The translations under genes were made by a program, and so were the position numbers. DNA of 64,000 nucleotides from the NCBI RefSeq assembly GCF_005862305.2, contig NZ_CP054021.1, positions 4,381,501-4,445,500 on the forward strand, written 5' to 3'. Positions 44,919 through 54,337 of the stretch are shown here, one piece after another (within the stretch, counting starts at the first letter, position 1; every line of letters starts with the position of its first letter). The DNA comes from Rhizobium indicum (GTDB lineage: Bacteria; Pseudomonadota; Alphaproteobacteria; Rhizobiales; Rhizobiaceae). The notes beneath the pieces were generated by a model. It was not told the origin of the DNA and made no database searches. It saw nothing but the letters and a program-made list of their open reading frames with translations.

Positions 44919-46538
44919 TCACTCCCCCGGAGCCGGTGTGTGATCGCGCCAGGATTGTAGAGGAACCACGCGTTTGACAGCCTCGATGTAAACCTGAGGA
45001 TCGGCGATCGTGCGCACGGTCGCATCCGTATAGGCAAGCGCCGGTCCGGCTTTGACGGCCAAGGTAGCCGTCATCGCCAGGATCAGCATTACCGGAACAA
45101 TTTCCAGGACGAGCACTCGCGGCACCGTCCCCTCAATCGAGCTCCAGAATGTTCGGATCCCAGCGCGCGTGAACGCAATGAGCGTTGCAAGGCCGCCGAG
45201 GATGATAAGGAATACGAATAGCATTGCGGTCGCCGTGGGGGCTCCTACAGACCCGGGTCCGACCAAGGCGGAGAGCATAATGAATTTCGCGACAAAGCCT
45301 GACAGGGGAGGAAGGCCAGACAGAAGAACGGCGCAGGCGGCAAAGCAGATACCCAGTATCGCTAGTGTCGCCGGCATGGTCGCACCTTGGCCCTCCTCGG
45401 GTACCTCGTTGTCGGCATCGCCGTAGAGTTCCATCGTCACTGCCAAAACAGAAGCCCCCGCGTCCTGGCCTCGCTCGACAAGTTCTACCAGCATGAAAAA
45501 CGCTCCGAGCGTCAGGGTGGAACTGACGAGGTATAGAAGCGCTCCCGAAGATGCCGCCCCATTATTCAACCCAATCACCGCTAAAAGGGTACCGGAAGAG
45601 ACGAGAACAGAATATGCGCCCATCCGTCCCAGCGCCTGCGATGCCAGAACCCCAATCGTGCCAAACGCCAAGGTAGCCAATCCCCCATAAAGCAGGACTT
45701 CCGAGCCGAGGCCGGCGGACGGCCCTTCGGAAAACATGAGCATCGTCAGACGCAGAATGATGTAGATGCCCACCTTGCTCATCAGAGTGAGAATTGCGGC
45801 GACCGGAGCTGCGGCAACACTGTAGGCGCTGGGGAGCCAGAAGCAGAGCGGCCACATGCCGGCCTTGATGAGAAATGCAACACCGAGAACGGCTGCTCCC
45901 GCTTCCAGCAGCATTCGACGATCGGGTTCGATCGTTGGCAGCCGTTCTGCAAGATCGGCCATGTTCAGCGTTCCCGCGGTGCCGTAAACAAGACTGACAC
46001 CGATCAGGAAGAGGAGGGCAGCAGCAAGGTTTATGGCAATGTAGTGCATTCCGGCCTTGACCCGAAGCGTCCCCGAGCCGTGCAGGATCAGCCCGTAGGA
46101 TGCCGCCAGCATCACCTCGAAAAACACGAAGAGGTTGAACAGATCCCCTGTCAGGAAAGCGCCGTTCAGGCCCATTAGTAAGAACTGGAACAGGCTGTGG
46201 AAGTGCGCTCCGGCGGAGTGCCAACGAGCCAGCGAAAAGGTTAGGACAGGCACGGCGAGGATTGCCGTTAGACCCACCATGAGGGCAGACAGGCGATCGA
46301 TCACGAGGACGATGCCGAATGGAGCCGCCCAATTGCCTAGCAAATAGACGCCCTCGAAAGTGCTTTCCCCCGCATTCGCGATCAATAGAAGGGCGGCACC
46401 GGCCAGTGCCACGGTCCCCGATAGACTGACCAGCGCCTTTATTGATCGCTGGCGATCTGGAATGAACAGAAGGCCCGCACCAAAAATGAGGGGGATCAGG
46501 ATAGGTAGGATTATCAGATGCTGCGACCAAACGATCAT
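44919..46538 (-). CDS. phaD: Monovalent cation/H+ antiporter subunit D
   Basis: Start MIVWSQHLIILPILIPLIFG, 539 aa. It belongs to the NuoN/NuoM-like proton-translocating family with about 14 helices. The conserved region includes GLNGAFLTGDLFNLFVFFEV then MLAASYGLIL (channel Glu) and AFLIKAGMWPLCFWLPSAYS (channel Lys). With PhaAB it forms the ion-translocating core, exchanging Na+ or K+ for H+. It overlaps phaC by 4 bp. The longer open frame upstream is not part of it. Confidence 0.95.
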   Translation of the reverse strand: MIVWSQHLIILPILIPLIFGAGLLFIPDRQRSIKALVSLSGTVALAGAALLLIANAGESTFEGVYLLGNWAAPFGIVLVIDRLSALMVGLTAILAVPVLTFSLARWHSAGAHFHSLFQFLLMGLNGAFLTGDLFNLFVFFEVMLAASYGLILHGSGTLRVKAGMHYIAINLAAALLFLIGVSLVYGTAGTLNMADLAERLPTIEPDRRMLLEAGAAVLGVAFLIKAGMWPLCFWLPSAYSVAAAPVAAILTLMSKVGIYIILRLTMLMFSEGPSAGLGSEVLLYGGLATLAFGTIGVLASQALGRMGAYSVLVSSGTLLAVIGLNNGAASSGALLYLVSSTLTLGAFFMLVELVERGQDAGASVLAVTMELYGDADNEVPEEGQGATMPATLAILGICFAACAVLLSGLPPLSGFVAKFIMLSALVGPGSVGAPTATAMLFVFLIILGGLATLIAFTRAGIRTFWSSIEGTVPRVLVLEIVPVMLILAMTATLAVKAGPALAYTDATVRTIADPQVYIEAVKRVVPLQSWRDHTPAPGE

Positions 46539-46873
46539 CGCGGATCGTTCCTTCCATCGACGTGGTCGCTGCCTGTGAGTCCACGGGAGGCGAGCAGGAC
46601 TACCAGGAACAGGGCAGTGGTGGCGAAACCTATGACGATCGCAGTAAGGACAAGAGCCTGCGGAACGGGATCGGCCAGCGTTGTGACCGAGACGCCATCG
46701 ACGAGGATCGGTGGCTTGTCCGACTTCACGCCTCCTACTCCGAAAATGAACAGGTTTACGGCATATGAGAGAAGCGAGAGGCCGACGATCACCTGATAGG
46801 TCCTCGGGCGGAGTATGAGCCAGATCCCACAGGCGGTCATGAAACCTATTGCTGCAGCAAGGACGAGCTCCAT
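46535..46873 (-). CDS. phaC: Monovalent cation/H+ antiporter subunit C
   Basis: Start MELVLAAAIGFMTACGIWLI, 112 aa. NuoK-like with three helices and the signature VIVGLSLLSYAVNLFIFGVG then DPVPQALVLTAIVIGFATTA. The start overlaps the phaAB stop as TAATG. Here phaC means the Pha antiporter subunit, not PHA synthase. Confidence 0.94.
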   Translation of the reverse strand: MELVLAAAIGFMTACGIWLILRPRTYQVIVGLSLLSYAVNLFIFGVGGVKSDKPPILVDGVSVTTLADPVPQALVLTAIVIGFATTALFLVVLLASRGLTGSDHVDGRNDPR

Positions 46874-49767
46874 TATTCCGCTCCTTTCCTCGGTTCGTCC
46901 AACGCTCGGATCCGATTGATCCGGATCGATTGATGGGCGAGCGCGACGAGAATGAGCACGGTGGAGCCCACAACCAACAGGAAAACGCCAAGGTCGAAGA
47001 TCATCGCGGTCGCCGCCGGCACCGTCCCGATGAGCGGGAGTTCCAGGTAGCGGGAATGAGAGGTCAAAAAGGGGTAGCCGAACAACCAGGCACCGATGCC
47101 TGCCCCTCCCGCGGTGATCAGCCCGGACCCCATCCAGCGCAGTGGCAAGACACGGAGTCGCTCTTCGGCCCAGCGGGTGCCGCCGGAGAGATATTGCAGC
47201 AAGAATGCGATCGACATAGTCAGACCTGCGGAGAACCCGCCACCTGGCAGGTCGTGGCCGCGGATGAACACATAAAGCGCCAATGTGATGATGACAGGAA
47301 AAAGCCATTGCATGATGACCGAGGGCACGAGGAGATAGTCACGCACGGTGTCGCCTGAGTGACGGTCCGGCTGCTCCTCGTCAAAAAGAGACTGGACCTG
47401 CTGCTGTGCGGGTGGAGCGAGGCTATCTGGGGCGGGCCGGAAGCGGCGAAGGAGGGCGTAGACGGTAAGGGCAACAATTCCGAGAACGGTGATTTCCCCG
47501 AGCGTGTCGAAGCCTCGAAAGTCGACGAGGATCACATTGACAACATTGCGGCCGCCCCCTTGGCTATAGGCGTTGTCGAGGAAGAAGTTGGAAATTGCGT
47601 CTGGCACTGTCATTGTCATCACGGCGTAGGAGATGAAAGCCATGCCAACACCGCAGGCGGCTGCAAGCAGGAAGTCTCGGAACCGTCGGAACCGGGATCT
47701 GAAAGTCATCTCTTCTTTGAGAGCCGCTACTCGCTTCGGCAACCATCGCAGTCCGAGAAGAATGAGAACGGTGGTCACGATCTCAACGAGTAACTGGGTA
47801 AGGGCAAGATCCGGTGCCGAGAGCCAGAGAAACGTGATGCACACGATCAATCCAACCCCACCCAGCATCACCAGAGCCGCCAGTCGATGGTACTTTGCAA
47901 GGTAAGCCGTTCCAAGCGCAAGGCAGCAGCCGATCATCCAGAGCCCGAGAAAAGGTACGTTAAGGTCGGATGGAGATATCGCTCGCGACTGAAAACCGGC
48001 GAGGTAGAGCGGTAGAAGAGCGGCCAGGAAGCCAAGAAGCGTAATCCATCTGAGCTGTGGTTGCAGCCTCCTTGTCCCAAGCCAGATCTCCAGACTTCTT
48101 GCCCAGCGCCATGATACGGTCACGAGGACCCGCTCGAATATTCGTTGACCGGCAAAGTGCCGGAACACGGGGGGGCCGTCGCAGCGCGCGAAGTATTTCC
48201 GGAAGCCTACAAAGATCGCGCACCCGGCCGACAGCGCAACGAGGCTCATCAGGAACGGAATGTTCAATCCGTGCCAGACCGAAAGGCTGTATTGCGGCGT
48301 GGACTGGCCAAGAACACTAACAGCCGCGGCATGTAGAAAAGGGCCGATCGTCAGGTTTGGAACGATGCCAACAACGAGACAGGCAATGACCAGGAATTCG
48401 ATGGGGAAGCGCATCCAACGCGGTGGTTCGTGTGGGTGTTGGTTAGGGAGGTCGGTTGAAGGCGGTCCAAAGAAAACCGAATAGATGAACCTGATTGAAT
48501 AGGCGACGCTGAAGGCGCTGGCTAAAACGGCCAGGTATGGTGTCGCAGTATCCAACCACGAGTGGGCATGTGTCTCTACCGCTTCAGCGAAGAACATTTC
48601 CTTGGAGAGGAAGCCGTTGAGGAGTGGGACCCCCGCCATGGCTGCGCTGGCGACCATGGCGAGCCGACCCGTTATGGGCAGATGGCGTAACAGACCGCTG
48701 AGACGTCGCATGTCGCGTGTGCCGGTTTCGTGGTCGATAATGCCGGCTGCCATGAACAGCGATGCCTTGAAGGTGGCATGATTTACCATGTGAAAGATCG
48801 CGGCAACCGTGGCAAGCGGGCTTCCCAGGCTGAGGAGAGTGGTGATCAGTCCTAGATGGCTAATCGTCGAATAGGCCAGCAGCCCTTTGAGATCCTGCTG
48901 GAACATCGCAAAATAAGCGCCGAGCAGAAGCGTCAAAATGCCTGCGAGACCGACGAGCATGAACCAATCGTAGGTTCCCGAAAGCGCCGGCGAAAGGCGC
49001 GCCAGCAGGAACACGCCCGCCTTAACCATCGTCGCGGAGTGAAGATAGGCCGATACGGGCGTGGGCGCAGCCATCGCGTTCGGCAGCCAGAAATGGAACG
49101 GGAATTGTGCGCTCTTTGTGAAAGCGCCAAGGAGGATTAAGACCAGGCACGTCAGGTAAAGCGGATGAGCTTTGATCACGTCCGCCGAGGAGAGGATGAC
49201 GTCGAGGTCATAACTTCCGGCGATGTTTCCAAGGATCACCAACCCGACCAGGAGGCAGAAGCCACCGGTCGCAGTCACGGTCAACGCCATTCGCGCACCA
49301 TCGCGTGCCGCAGGGTTTTGGTTCCAGTAGCTGATTAAGAGGAACGAAGTGAGGCTCGTAAGTTCCCAGAACACGGAGAGCAGGATGACGTTGCCGGAAA
49401 GGATAATTCCCAGCATCGATCCCATAAACGCCAGGAGAAAGGAGAAAAACCGAGGTACCGGATCCTCTTCAGACATATAGTAGCGTGCATAAAGGACGAC
49501 CAGGACCCCGATGATCGAGACCATCATCGCGAACAACCATGCGAATGCATCCAGCCGCAGAGTGAAATTAACGCCTATCTGAGGTAGCCACTCGATCTCG
49601 AACCTAAAAACGCCTCCGTTCGAAACGAGCGGATAGAGAGCGGCCGTGAAAAACACGACAGTTGCGGTCACGACCCCGGCGATGGAAGCGGGCAGGCTTC
49701 TCGAACTTGTTCGGAGTAAAAATGCCGTCAGCAAGCTTCCCGCGAAAGGCAGGATGACGATCAGCAC
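46873..49767 (-). CDS. phaAB: Monovalent cation/H+ antiporter fused subunits A and B
   Basis: GTG start at 49767 (LIVILPFAGSLLTAFLLRTS), 964 aa; no better start is seen upstream. The NuoL-like A part (residues 1 to about 760) contains SVFWELTSLTSFLLISYW and LLGAFTKSAQFPFHFWLPNA then MAAPTPVSAYLHSATMVKAG. The C-terminal 200 residues are MnhB-like (GHDLPGGGFSAGLTMSIAFL then LQYLSGG). The A-B fusion is the standard Pha type of alphaproteobacteria. In rhizobia such systems support alkali and K+ tolerance. The divergent HTH gene 124 bp away is a candidate local regulator. Confidence 0.96.
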   Translation of the reverse strand: MLIVILPFAGSLLTAFLLRTSSRSLPASIAGVVTATVVFFTAALYPLVSNGGVFRFEIEWLPQIGVNFTLRLDAFAWLFAMMVSIIGVLVVLYARYYMSEEDPVPRFFSFLLAFMGSMLGIILSGNVILLSVFWELTSLTSFLLISYWNQNPAARDGARMALTVTATGGFCLLVGLVILGNIAGSYDLDVILSSADVIKAHPLYLTCLVLILLGAFTKSAQFPFHFWLPNAMAAPTPVSAYLHSATMVKAGVFLLARLSPALSGTYDWFMLVGLAGILTLLLGAYFAMFQQDLKGLLAYSTISHLGLITTLLSLGSPLATVAAIFHMVNHATFKASLFMAAGIIDHETGTRDMRRLSGLLRHLPITGRLAMVASAAMAGVPLLNGFLSKEMFFAEAVETHAHSWLDTATPYLAVLASAFSVAYSIRFIYSVFFGPPSTDLPNQHPHEPPRWMRFPIEFLVIACLVVGIVPNLTIGPFLHAAAVSVLGQSTPQYSLSVWHGLNIPFLMSLVALSAGCAIFVGFRKYFARCDGPPVFRHFAGQRIFERVLVTVSWRWARSLEIWLGTRRLQPQLRWITLLGFLAALLPLYLAGFQSRAISPSDLNVPFLGLWMIGCCLALGTAYLAKYHRLAALVMLGGVGLIVCITFLWLSAPDLALTQLLVEIVTTVLILLGLRWLPKRVAALKEEMTFRSRFRRFRDFLLAAACGVGMAFISYAVMTMTVPDAISNFFLDNAYSQGGGRNVVNVILVDFRGFDTLGEITVLGIVALTVYALLRRFRPAPDSLAPPAQQQVQSLFDEEQPDRHSGDTVRDYLLVPSVIMQWLFPVIITLALYVFIRGHDLPGGGFSAGLTMSIAFLLQYLSGGTRWAEERLRVLPLRWMGSGLITAGGAGIGAWLFGYPFLTSHSRYLELPLIGTVPAATAMIFDLGVFLLVVGSTVLILVALAHQSIRINRIRALDEPRKGAE

Positions 49768-49891
49768 GAGAACTATCGATGCTGCATTTACCCCAACTGG
49801 ATTCTCTCCTGACGTAGAAGTGGCGGCCGTAAAATTGGCCGCCCTGAAACACTAACTTTAAACTTTACCCTCATTGGGCTATATCTCTCAT

Positions 49892-50158
49892 ATGGGTCGC
49901 GCCACAGTAGAAGTCAGCCTCACCCCGGCATTATGTCGCGCCGCACGCGGTTTCCTTGGTTGGACCCAGGAGGAATTGGCCGCCCGCTCAACAGTCTCCC
50001 GCAGTACAATCCGCGACTTCGAGGGAGATAGACATGGGCTGCATCGCTCGACGGAAGCGCAGTTGCTCAGCGCTCTCAAAGAGGGAGGCGTCATGTTCGT
50101 TGACATTCTCGGCTGCGGTACGGCGATCTGTGGCACGACCAATGGCTCCAACGAATGA
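49892..50158 (+). CDS. Short XRE-type HTH regulator, 88 aa
   Basis: Start MGRATVEVSLTPALCRAARG. The HTH reads LGWTQEELAARSTVSRSTIR followed by DFEGDRHGL. The short C-terminus (LLSALKEGGVMFVDILGCGT) is as in the paralogue at 37797. It faces the pha operon across a 124-bp AT-rich gap, so it may regulate pha, itself or both; this is inference from position. After it, 215 bp to the Rnk-like stop show nothing. Confidence 0.85.
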   Translation: MGRATVEVSLTPALCRAARGFLGWTQEELAARSTVSRSTIRDFEGDRHGLHRSTEAQLLSALKEGGVMFVDILGCGTAICGTTNGSNE

Positions 50159-50372
50159 GCAAGCAGGGTATTTCGCCAATAATAGCGGTCGTTAATTCGG
50201 AAAGAAGGTGTCGAGCGATGTAATGTGTGTACCATTTTGCTTCCGAACTTTGCCGAAAATAGGCCTCGGCCAAGCCGCCGAAATTGCGCTTTAGCGCCCT
50301 CCGGCAAGCTGCAGCCCAATCCCGACAGACGAAATCCTCTTCGACCATTCCGCCATCCTGCCTCTCACGGCT

Positions 50373-50786
50373 TCAACGAGAGGGTTTGATGTTTTTGACC
50401 GATGTTACAGTCAGCCTATGAACGTGCCCGTCTCGACCGCTCCAGTTGATCGACTGTCCGGACGAGAGCCCAAGGAGGGCTACTCCTACAGGGGTCATCA
50501 CGCTCACCATCGATCGCTCGATGTCGGCCCGTCCCGGATAGCAGAGAGTGACCGTCCGCGCTTGCCCACGTTCTGTCTCGTAAGAGACAGTAGAGCCCAA
50601 GCCCACCACTTCGGGTGGAAAACTGTCGTCGATCACCACTGAAGCCCGCTCGAGTTCGGCGAGGAGCTCATCAGCCACGTCGAGGTCCCGACCAGGTGCC
50701 GCCAGCGCCAGCGAGGTGAGGCGGGAGTGGTCGGTTTGGCGCACGATGATCGGTGGCTTGACGCCAGTATATAAGTCGGTTTCCAT
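50373..50786 (-). CDS. Nucleoside diphosphate kinase regulator-like (Rnk/GreA C-terminal domain), 137 aa
   Basis: METDLYTGVKPPIIVRQTDH opens the short N-terminal part. The GreA/GreB C-terminal FKBP-like domain follows: VVGLGSTVSYETERGQARTV then TLCYPGRADIERSMVSVMTP and VGVALLGLSSGQSINW. Rnk-type proteins lack the long coiled coil of GreA and may bind RNA polymerase or compete with Gre factors. It is the first of four related genes within 4.5 kb. It is complete and stands alone on the minus strand. Confidence 0.88.
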   Translation of the reverse strand: METDLYTGVKPPIIVRQTDHSRLTSLALAAPGRDLDVADELLAELERASVVIDDSFPPEVVGLGSTVSYETERGQARTVTLCYPGRADIERSMVSVMTPVGVALLGLSSGQSINWSGRDGHVHRLTVTSVKNIKPSR

Positions 50787-51420
50787 TTTTCATGAATCCT
50801 CACGCAGCCGTTCAGGCCGCACTGATAGAGTAGAGTCTTGTGAGTGGAGGTCGCGCGGAACCAGCAAATGACGGAGACGATCCCAGGGTTAAAGCGCGCG
50901 ACAGCTGCGAAGAACCCTGGGCTAGAGTCCTTCGATAAGACGCACTCCGCGGAGGCGACGGCTACGAAATTGAGAGTTCTTCGTCATGGTCCTGAGATGA
51001 TGCCGTTCCCGAGGGGGAAGTCAAGGCACTCGCTCAATCCAAGGCCGAGCTGTCCCGATGTTGTCAATCTGCGACCACATCTACAAATTCTGTGTGGCGT
51101 TTTCCGAAGCTTCAGGAAAGAAGCCCAGCTGAATTGGATGCGGCAGCGCGCCACATGCCGGACGCGAGGCGGGATGGCTTGACTTCTTGGCTCCCAATGA
51201 CGATCTTAAAGGCCATGTTTAACAACCGCGACATATTCCCGATCGAAGCCTTCAGGGTCTGCCCGATCGCAGGATCGTAACCCGGATCCGGCCCATCGTC
51301 GACCGCCGGATCATGGGTAAAAGCGGTCAGCACCAGAGTTTGCTGATAGCCCGACAATTCTTCCAAAACAGTATCGCATGCATGGCAAGCGTCATGCTTG
51401 CACCGGAGGTATCGCGAGCA
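50787..51420 (+). other. Region between two Rnk-like genes
   Basis: About 630 bp. Plus-strand frames read fragments such as SPAELDAAARHMPDARRDGL near 51130 without a start, which may be the trace of a broken gene. A minus-strand frame at 51112-51366 is listed separately. Confidence 0.35.
51112..51366 (-). CDS. Possible hypothetical protein, 84 aa
   Basis: MEELSGYQQTLVLTAFTHDP then AVDDGPDPGYDPAIGQTLKA and SRLLNMAFKIVIGSQEVKPS. Plausible amino acid composition, no known domain, and no strong ribosome-binding site found. It overlaps a competing plus-strand frame that also looks partly coding. Confidence 0.3.
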   Translation of the reverse strand: MEELSGYQQTLVLTAFTHDPAVDDGPDPGYDPAIGQTLKASIGNMSRLLNMAFKIVIGSQEVKPSRLASGMWRAAASNSAGLLS

Positions 51421-51843
51421 ATGTCAAACAGTATTTCCTCTTCAATGCATCACGTGTCCATTCTCGGAGCAACAGACTACTCGTCGCTCGTACGCCTTGC
51501 TAAAACTGCCTCGGCGAAGGACCGCCACGCCTCGGCCGAACTGGTCGATAAACTCGAGAAGATCGTCGTGGTGCCGGATGGGCAGTCGCCAGACGGTACA
51601 GTCGGGATCGGTTCAACCGTTACTTTCGATGTCAAAGGCGCATCCCGCCGCACCATCACTCTCGTAGATCCGGATGATCTCGATGCCGAGGCATCAAGGA
51701 TATCCGTGCTTGCTCCAATCGGGGTGGCACTTCTGGGCCTTCGGCAAGGGCAGAGCAGCCAATGGGTCTCTCAAGACGGTCAGTTCAACGACCTGACTGT
51801 GGTGCACGTTGCCGAAAGACCAATCACCGGCTTCTCGCACTAG
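51421..51843 (+). CDS. Rnk/GreA C-terminal-domain protein, 140 aa
   Basis: Start MSNSISSSMHHVSILGATDY. It has the same layout as the 50373-50786 protein: helical N-terminus (SAELVDKLEKIVVVPDG), then VGIGSTVTFDVKGASRRTIT and SRISVLAPIGVALLGLRQGQ SSQWVSQDGQ. GVALLGL and the G-Q-S-x-x-W ending are shared, so the two are paralogues. Predicted cytoplasmic regulator of transcription or nucleotide metabolism; not tested. Confidence 0.87.
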   Translation: MSNSISSSMHHVSILGATDYSSLVRLAKTASAKDRHASAELVDKLEKIVVVPDGQSPDGTVGIGSTVTFDVKGASRRTITLVDPDDLDAEASRISVLAPIGVALLGLRQGQSSQWVSQDGQFNDLTVVHVAERPITGFSH

Positions 51844-52015
51844 CGCTCCTCTACGTGAGCACATCCCGAGGAACATCAATGCTCTTGCGCGACAGCAAAT
51901 ACCGAAAACACCGGGGAGGTTGCCTCACCGCAGGTCCGTAGCCCTGTGCTGCCATCGTGGTCGGCACAGGGCGTTCCTGTTGAACCAGCGTTGGCACATC
52001 CATAGGAGACCTACG

Positions 52016-52360
52016 ATGACTACGGTCCATTCGTCCCTTTTATTTTCTGATGGGGATACTACTATCCTGCGGCGTCTGCTTGACGACGCTACTCCGCTTG
52101 ATCGTGCGAAGGCATTGAAACGAGGAAAACTCGGTCGCATGCGCGGCCTAGTCTGCCGTTCCATTCCCCGTCTGCAGGAACTTGAACTTGCAGAGATGGA
52201 GCTGTGTGAAAATTCGCACGCGACCAAAGGGCTCAGGCGAAGGGTCCACCGGCTCCAGTGCGGGCTAGAAATGATTTCCGGATCGGCAGATTTGATGGCA
52301 CGGCACCGGGAGCAGGCACAAAGCCGGCTCGACCCTTCGCAAAGTGAGGCGGCGCGATGA
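52016..52360 (+). CDS. Hypothetical protein, 114 aa
   Basis: AGGAGACCTACG precedes ATG 52016 (MTTVHSSLLFSDGDTTILRR). Mostly helical and basic, with LQELELAEMELCENSHATKG in the middle. Its stop overlaps the next gene by ATGA. No domain recognised. It lies in the Rnk-like cluster and is probably co-expressed with 52357 and perhaps 52666. Confidence 0.62.
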   Translation: MTTVHSSLLFSDGDTTILRRLLDDATPLDRAKALKRGKLGRMRGLVCRSIPRLQELELAEMELCENSHATKGLRRRVHRLQCGLEMISGSADLMARHREQAQSRLDPSQSEAAR

Positions 52361-52593
52361 CCTATCATTCCGTCACCAATAATCCGTCTGGGGACGCTAT
52401 CGACGTTCAGCTCCACTACGACCGCCTGAGCGGGACCGCTTACGCCTGCTCGACCGTATTCGATGGGGTGTTGCCGTTGCGCTATCCAAGCCCTGAGGCT
52501 GCAGCGGATGGGGCTCGCTTGGTGATCGAGACCGCCATTTCACGTAGCGACCCGAACTTCCCGCCGCGCCAGATACGAGTTTGGTTGCGCTGA
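52357..52593 (+). CDS. Hypothetical protein, 78 aa
   Basis: MTYHSVTNNPSGDAIDVQLH begins a small alpha/beta protein, with LPLRYPSPEAAADGARLVIE then PPRQIRVWLR at the end. The ATGA overlap with the 114-aa gene shows translational coupling. No family assigned. Confidence 0.62.
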   Translation: MTYHSVTNNPSGDAIDVQLHYDRLSGTAYACSTVFDGVLPLRYPSPEAAADGARLVIETAISRSDPNFPPRQIRVWLR

Positions 52594-52665
52594 GGTCCTC
52601 ATCGAGGTGCTGCGGTATCCCCGACCATCGACGAGGTGAGCGACTATATTTACTGGAGAATGAGC

Positions 52666-53190
52666 ATGTCCAGAGAAGCTTTTTATCAATTGACCGCCGA
52701 GGACGCCAATGTCTTGATGTCCATGCTCGAACGGCAGGGGGACCGCCCGGGTCCGTTCGCGGCCGTGCTTCGAGAGAAGTTTAACCGTTCGAGGGTGTTT
52801 TCTCGCGAGGACATTCCCGCCAATGTGGTCACGATCGACACCGAACTCGTCTACACCATCAACGGCGTGAGGGCCGGACCGCATGTTCTTGTCCATAAAC
52901 CGGCAGGCGGACTGCCCAGACTCGCCCTCTCTGTTTGTTCGATGCGCGGCCTGGCGCTCTTGGGGCTGGCGGTTGGGGCGAAGACCGAAATTCCGGGAAA
53001 CGACGGAGAGTTTGAGGTTCTAACGGTCGAGAGCGTGGTGTTTCAGCCTGAGGCGGAAACCCGCCTGAAAGAGGATGGCCGGCAAGCCGCAGAACTGATT
53101 GACGAGGCACCCCAAGTGGTCGATTTCCGGCCACGGCCCAGGAAAATCGTGATCTCCGATGACGATGATCCTGGTCCTAGTGCCGCATGA
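52666..53190 (+). CDS. Rnk/GreA C-terminal-domain-like protein, 174 aa
   Basis: Start MSREAFYQLTAEDANVLMSM; an ATG two codons earlier is possible. A helical N-terminus is followed by VVTIDTELVYTINGVRAGPH, then LSVCSMRGLALLGLAVGAKT and FEVLTVESVVFQPE, the GreA/Rnk C-terminal fold with the x-G-x-A-L-L-G-L core. The final 40 residues are a charged tail (RKIVISDDDDPGPSAA) not seen in the paralogues. Third of the four related genes here. Confidence 0.78.
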   Translation: MSREAFYQLTAEDANVLMSMLERQGDRPGPFAAVLREKFNRSRVFSREDIPANVVTIDTELVYTINGVRAGPHVLVHKPAGGLPRLALSVCSMRGLALLGLAVGAKTEIPGNDGEFEVLTVESVVFQPEAETRLKEDGRQAAELIDEAPQVVDFRPRPRKIVISDDDDPGPSAA

Positions 53191-53853
53191 TCGGAAACAC
53201 TTAGGGCACGGGAAGCAGCATCTCCGACGGCCGAGATCGCCATCATTGGCAGCTTGAAAACCGCGCTTCCAATCCGGATACATCGGGGCCTCAGAACGGT
53301 TGTTCAGCGTCGCCGAAGCTTGGGCCACAATTTCGCCGCCCTGATCCTTCCGACGCGAATATCCGAATCAGGGTGGGCGCAGCTAGGGCCGCTGCCTTTG
53401 CAAGATCCTGAATGTTTGCTCGGCCAAGTGAAAATTTCGCGGTGCTGGCACCGCGCTCGTCGGGCTGAAGAGGGTTACGACACCGTCGATCATGTGCCTG
53501 CACTACATTCTTCTACGCCGTCTAGCCAGTCGTTAGGCGTCCACAATCATGCGTCCTGGAGCATGTGACTGCCTCTGAAAATCCAACAAAGAAGTTGCAT
53601 TCAACCTGCATTCGAATTCGTTTGTCAAATAGGAGCAATGCAATATCCTCATGGGGTCACAGCTCTGACTCCATGCCGGCGGTTCGGTCTCGCCTAGATC
53701 GGCATCTTGCCCGTCATCTTGTCAGAGGAGTGTGTGACAAACCGTTTTCCGCATAGCGGAATTCAACAACTGCACTTGCAAACGAGAACGTATCGAAAAG
53801 AGCCCCGTTGTCGCTCTTCACAGAGGTAGAGGTTTGGAGGCGAGGAGAACGTT
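53191..53853 (+). other. Intergenic stretch with one 31-bp element
   Basis: About 660 bp. Plus-strand frames near 53254-53568 lack start signals and look like chance. The 31-bp element lies at 53596. Confidence 0.4.
53596..53626 (+). promoter_or_regulatory. 31-bp recurrent element
   Basis: TGCATTCAA, 7 bases, TCGA, then ATTCGTTTGTC and AAATAG. It lies 228 bp before the gene at 53854, which begins the fourth Rnk-like unit. Confidence 0.62.
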
Positions 53854-54144
53854 ATGCTGTCTACTGAGCGGGATTTTAAGCGCGGCGGCGAGCGTATGGC
53901 GATCCCTACGCAAGGTGAAGTTGAAGGAAAGTTGCTGGTTTTCGAAGTCGTTGCCATTGCTTGTTTGGAAGAACTTCTGCGACACGAGCATGCACCCGCA
54001 GTTTCAAAAGTTCGACGGCGGATACTGCATAATCTTAAAGAAAGATGCCGGTCGCTCAAATTGTGTGCCGAGGACGAAAAGGCGACTGTCGACTATGCAC
54101 TGGGCGTGCTCGAGGCAGCGGTTGAGGAGGCGGGGTCTTGGTAA
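53854..54144 (+). CDS. Hypothetical protein, 96 aa
   Basis: GAGGAGAACGTT precedes ATG 53854 (MLSTERDFKRGGERMAIPTQ). The body is helical (LVFEVVAIACLEELLRHEHA; DYALGVLEAAVEEAGSW) with three cysteines. No domain recognised. It follows the 31-bp element and precedes a Rnk-like gene by 193 bp on the same strand. Confidence 0.65.
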   Translation: MLSTERDFKRGGERMAIPTQGEVEGKLLVFEVVAIACLEELLRHEHAPAVSKVRRRILHNLKERCRSLKLCAEDEKATVDYALGVLEAAVEEAGSW

Positions 54145-54337
54145 CATTTGGGTTACGAGAGGCCGCTCTTGAGCTCGGAAAGTTGAGCTCCGGCAGAGTC
54201 CTGCACCAACGCCAATCTGCCGATTTTCCCGTAGTTTCTAATTGGAGACGGCATCCAAGGTCCACCGGCTGCCACGCAACCGGGGGCTATGGCGATCTTG
54301 CACAATTTGAGAATTTTGCACTCCGAGGAGTAATGCC

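Noticed and set aside
45562..46584. 340-codon minus-strand frame across phaD
   Set aside because: Out-of-frame shadow of phaD, which is certain.
50844..51182. Plus-strand frame with several possible starts
   Set aside because: Coherent only in short pieces and in conflict with the minus-strand candidate; no domain.
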